Part shown: positions 61,001 through 64,000 of the stretch, one piece after another
Position numbering within the stretch: position 1 is the first letter of the stretch
How the letters are laid out: every line of letters starts with the position of its first letter
NCBI GenBank assembly: GCA_000711775.1
Contig: ARYC01000787.1
Span: forward strand, 57,766-121,765
DNA from: Oxytricha trifallax
Taxonomy: Eukaryota > Ciliophora > Spirotrichea > Sporadotrichida > Oxytrichidae
DNA: 64,000 nucleotides
Direction: 5' to 3'
The notes under the pieces: generated by a model
Told to the model about the DNA's origin: nothing
Databases searched by the model: none
The model's input: the letters and a program-made list of their open reading frames with translations, nothing else
Position numbers and translations under genes: made by a program

Positions 61001-62122
61001 AAAGTTAAAGTCAAAGAAGGTATCAAAATTTATGTAATTATAATTGCTTATTTTAATGTTACTATGATGATAAAAAAAATTTAACTTTATACAAATAAAA
61101 TTTGGCTTTTTGATTGAAATGATATAGAGTTTCATTTTTAATAATCATATATCTTTATCTTAAAAACCATCTATAATCATAATTTATGTAAATCACATCT
61201 AGGGAAATGCAACGATGCTAAACAAGCGTTATAGAGTCGCATGTTTACTACAAAGTTTGAAAGAAATTTAAAGGCAAAAAAACACTGGAAAATTATGTTT
61301 CATGGTAACAGAAGAACGCCCATTCTTTGACAAGAGATCTTAAACTGATCCTGTGGTTGCTTTTAATCAAGAAAAAGTGTGGCCATTCTAAGTTAGTACT
61401 ATTAGATAAGGGCTTTATTTAGTAGTTTAATTACTTGAGAGGAGGGAGGAATATCAGGATATGCAAGATTAACCCAATTAAGAGATTATTATATTATAAT
61501 GTCAAATTTTTAGAGGATTATATTCTAATGACTAAAAATAGCTTCGAAAAATTGTTTAAAGTCGTTCCATTTTTAAACATTCTCTCTTTATTTATGAAAA
61601 TATTTAAAAGAGCTAAGCAGGGACTTTCTTGATAAAGTTTACAGAGTAGTTGGTTATGGTGTAGTGAAACTTAACGATGAAGGAAATCGAGCTTCCTTGA
61701 AGTATGGTAGCTACGAATTAGACCTGGCAAGACCTCCAGTTTACATAGAAGAATATGAAGACCCTGCGACTGAAAAAATGCCCATTTAAATTAAAGTCAC
61801 CTTCGTTAGGGCTACAGCAGGGGTTGACCCAAGTTATGAGCCTCGGGAGATACATAGAAATAATATGGAAAATACTTATAACCCTGATTTTCACAGAGAA
61901 AAGTAATATCGATAACAATAAACATCGTTAGTTGATGAGGGGAATAGTGGTACTTAATTAAATGTTGATATATTATAGATTTTAGAAATTTTTTAAAAAT
62001 TATAAAAGATTAATAGTGGAGGAGGATATGGACCCACCATGCAGAGTGAAACTTTTATGAAAAATTTTATGAAGAGTTTCAATCATAAAACGGAAGGTAT
62101 CAACTCCCCAAGTTTATTATGA
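58093..62122 (+). CDS. CCDC17-like protein (ciliary/coiled-coil type), with palindromic IES
   Basis: ATG 58093 (MEQYQQSYNQNTFRN) starts a long Gln/Asn/Pro-rich region. An intron at about 58467-58541 ends in ATTTATAG and another at about 58679-58743. Next come SLNQEIDELSAHLREIKPH (coiled coil), the palindromic IES, then LRLESMIDLKTKHLLLQLAL and RLQELARQRLEMER. From about 60110 the C-terminal domain reads ENRPYNLNEGLIIYFDYI, VNNSFLIYGLYNQ, GWTCLDLFE and YRRGMYKIPLYQPPTDLNM, followed after another gap by VYRVVGYGVVKLNDEGN and an ending at TGA 62120-62122. The FDYI...G-W-x-x-L-D-L-F...R-G-x-Y-K-I-P-L-Y-Q-P-P pattern is that of CCDC17-like proteins with a C2-like domain. Role in cilia is inferred from the family only. 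A frame mismatch remains at the IES junction. Confidence 0.6.
58899..59460. other. Palindromic IES with about 213-bp inverted arms, pointer AATGAC
   Basis: AATGAC at 58893-58898 and 59455-59460 brackets 562 bases including one pointer. Arms 58903-59115 and 59243-59455 are reverse complements of each other with no mismatch that I can see, around a spacer of about 127 bases. Each arm itself contains a 13-base hairpin (TGGCACATATCTC ... GAGATACGTGCCA, one mismatch). It lies between two coding pieces of the CCDC17-like gene. It has no ORF and no TBE terminus. Confidence 0.85.
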
Positions 62123-62578
62123 TGATGATTAGTAACTATAAATTTGTAATTTATCACTTAAGAAATGTTTTTAAAATTAATCTTAATTTCATTAAATAAT
62201 ATCTCATTAAATGAAATCTTTTGAACTCTCAATATAAAAGCCGTGATCTTCTATGAAATATTTACAATAATAATTTTATATTAAAACACATATAATATAA
62301 TCCCTATTATTGCAATATTCTAGCATTGTATATATTATATTTGACTATAAAATATTTACTTGTCCTCTTAAAACTATAGTAAAATGTATCTCTGCAATCC
62401 CTAAGACAAAAATTATAGGACATGGGATGGAAGTATTCACTCTTATTTTTATTGTCATCATCACGTTTTTGAATGTCTTTTTTCAATTATGGATCGTCAA
62501 TGTAGCACTAACTTTTACATGCATCATATCTAGTGCTAAATTTATGAAACAATCTAAGACATTAAATTAGGATACAAT

Positions 62579-62658
62579 CAAAACCCCAAAACCCCTTAGT
62601 GAGGTTTATAAGTGCTTTGATTTGTAGGGTATAGTTGGGGTCTTATTGGGGTTAGTAG
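62579..62658 (+). repeat. TBE-3 left terminal inverted repeat
   Basis: Nearly identical to the TBE-1 termini, from the C4A4 repeat to GGGGTTAGTAG. Confidence 0.9.
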
Positions 62659-62680
62659 AGAAATTAGGCCAATTTGCAAA

Positions 62681-63747
62681 ATGAGAAATAGAAATTAGCG
62701 AAATTTAGGGTCTATTTATGATAAGAAATATTTAGATTTACTGCTTAAGCTTAGGTATGGCACGAGTATTAATATAGACTAAGTCAAACCTGAAATGAAT
62801 TATGCAGCTATAGCAAAGCTCTTGTGCAAGAGTGCCTCAACAGTTAGGTATCATTGCTTGTTGACTGTTTAGCATTATACTTCAGGCACTTGAAAGCATC
62901 CTGCAAGAAAATAAAAGTTCTCACAGCACCATATTGACTACCTCTGTGATTCGAAGACTTTAAAGTATTGGGCACACTTTCCACTAGACTAGCGAGCTGT
63001 GATGTTTCATCGCAAGTTTCCTGACATGCGTATCTCTCCATAAACTATAGCTAACATTTATAGAAGAAATGGTATTACTTTCAAGACTGTCAACAGAGTG
63101 AAGAGAGTGATTGATTTTACAGTGCCATTTTATAGTAATAAATTAAACTATATATATATGATTAAATGCAGAGGGCTATTGACAATAACATCAAGTTCAT
63201 ACACGCTGATGAAGCTGTGTTTACCTTCAACACCTTTATTAATAAGTCTTGGTATAAGAAGTATGATAATATAGAAGTCTACGATTAGAAAGTAAAGGTT
63301 GTAACCCATGCAATTTTAGCAGGTATTAGTGAAGACTCTGGCTTGGAAAGTTATGTTATTCATCCTCACTCTATTAAGCGAGAGTAGTACATAGAGTTCC
63401 TACATAAGATGAGAGATAAATACAACGATTAGGAGATCATCCTGTTTTTTGACAACCTCTCAGTTCATAAGACTAAGGAGTCTAAGAAAGCTTATGAAGA
63501 GTTAAACATTACTCCTTTATACAATGTTCCTTACAGACCTTAATTTAATGGAATTGAATTCTACTGGAGTTAAATCAAGACCCACTGCAAGAAACTGCTG
63601 CTATATCACCTAATGCATGACTTGCCTATAGATACAGTAGACTTGATTCAGAGTAGCTGCAAGAGAGTAAGCATAGATAAGACAACAGTTTGTGCGAGAG
63701 AAGGAAGAATGAATGTTTATAAATAAGTTTTAGATTTAAATGAATGA
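62681..63747 (+). pseudogene. TBE-3 transposase, TGA plus AT-run frameshift
   Basis: ATG 62681 to TGA 63745-63747. The same in-frame TGA as in TBE-1 follows SGT (62892). The frame continues beyond it without shift (KHPARKQKF) to YSNKLNYIY, where one extra AT pair in an (AT)n run shifts the frame near 63155. After that HADEAVF, LFFDNLSVHK and NGIEFYW are intact. The position before HADE that is broken in TBE-1 is correct here, so the two copies decayed independently apart from the shared TGA. Confidence 0.85.
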
Positions 63748-63753
63748 ATAAGT

Positions 63754-64000
63754 TCACATATTAAACTAACCCATAAAGGGGTTTGGCTTTTCTTTCTTTT
63801 CCTCTCTTATGGCTTGCTTGGGCCCATGTTTCTTCTCTTTGTGCCAGCTCCTGCATCTATGTTCAATTCTTCTGGCTTTTAAACATCTTTATAAAGTCTC
63901 TTGCTCACTTCATAAATAGTCTATGACTTCCTCTCTCTGTGAACCTTCGCATGCTCTTTCATTAGGAATATACCAGTTCCAGGTTTCCCTACAAAGTTAT
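63754..64000 (-). CDS. TBE-3 22-kDa ORF, C-terminal part
   Basis: Stop TGA at 63754, converging on the transposase as in TBE-1. The visible part is the basic Lys/Glu-rich C-terminus. The start lies beyond the window. Confidence 0.8.

Larger units (their letters stand above)
62579..64000. mobile_element. TBE-3: left part of a TBE, cut by the window end
   Basis: CAAAACCCCAAAACCCC at 62579-62595 preceded by AAT. The first 80 bases and all genes match TBE-1 closely (same subfamily, over 95 percent by eye). The transposase and part of the 22-kDa ORF are inside the window. Confidence 0.93.

Noticed and set aside
1-64000. TGA reassigned to a single amino acid (for example Trp) throughout
   Set aside because: Most genes end properly at TGA, ordinary TGG codons are present, and the residue expected at internal TGAs differs between genes.
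1-64000. CRISPR array, operons, bacterial promoters or ribosome binding sites
   Set aside because: Introns, IESs, glutamine TAA/TAG and TBE elements show eukaryotic ciliate germline DNA; no spaced repeat array was seen.

Overview
This looks like germline (micronuclear) DNA of a hypotrich ciliate close to Oxytricha, Stylonychia or Tetmemena. The DNA is very AT-rich. TAA and TAG occur throughout the reading frames and must be read as glutamine, leaving TGA as the stop. Genes are cut by short AT-rich inserts bounded by direct repeats ('pointers'), and removing them restores the reading frame. Transposons end in the C4A4 repeat CAAAACCCCAAAACCCC and carry the three-gene layout of TBE (telomere-bearing) elements. 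Because TGA is the only stop, naive ORF calls here are mostly shadows; the genes below were read by hand with TAA/TAG = Gln, and many exon ends are approximate.

Layout. 0-17.5 kb: mostly single-gene loci packed head to tail: an unknown acidic protein, an OMA1-like metallopeptidase, a mitochondrial Hsp60 (minus strand), several Q/N-rich coiled-coil proteins and a clean PH-like gene (16.5-17.5 kb). 17.7-25.8 kb: a transposon block with one full-length but decayed TBE (17713-21821), a GC-richer stretch coding an unrecognised protein, and a truncated second TBE (to 25814) inserted next to a Q/N-rich gene. A second copy of that gene at 31.4-32.4 kb has no insertion. 27-43.4 kb: AT-rich DNA with a small MITE, Q-rich proteins and a tRNA-Lys(UUU). 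43.5-50 kb: a RECQL4-type helicase. 50.1-52.7 kb: the C-terminal parts of a CDKAL1-like tRNA methylthiotransferase and of V-ATPase subunit C, with seven IESs whose pointers can be read exactly. 53.3-57.8 kb: a DUF1015 protein split by a 2.9-kb insert holding another ORF, a TBE relic and a GC-rich hairpin. 58.1-62.1 kb: a CCDC17-like gene containing a 562-bp palindromic IES. 62.6 kb to the end: the left part of a third TBE.

The functional genes are unrelated housekeeping or ciliary functions, as expected when each becomes its own gene-sized somatic chromosome; no operon logic applies. Several genes carry an isolated in-frame TGA or a one-base frame change, often at a homopolymer, while others (PH-like gene, V-ATPase C, the 34.9-kb ORF) are clean. 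Whether the breaks are assembly errors or germline decay cannot be decided from the sequence alone.
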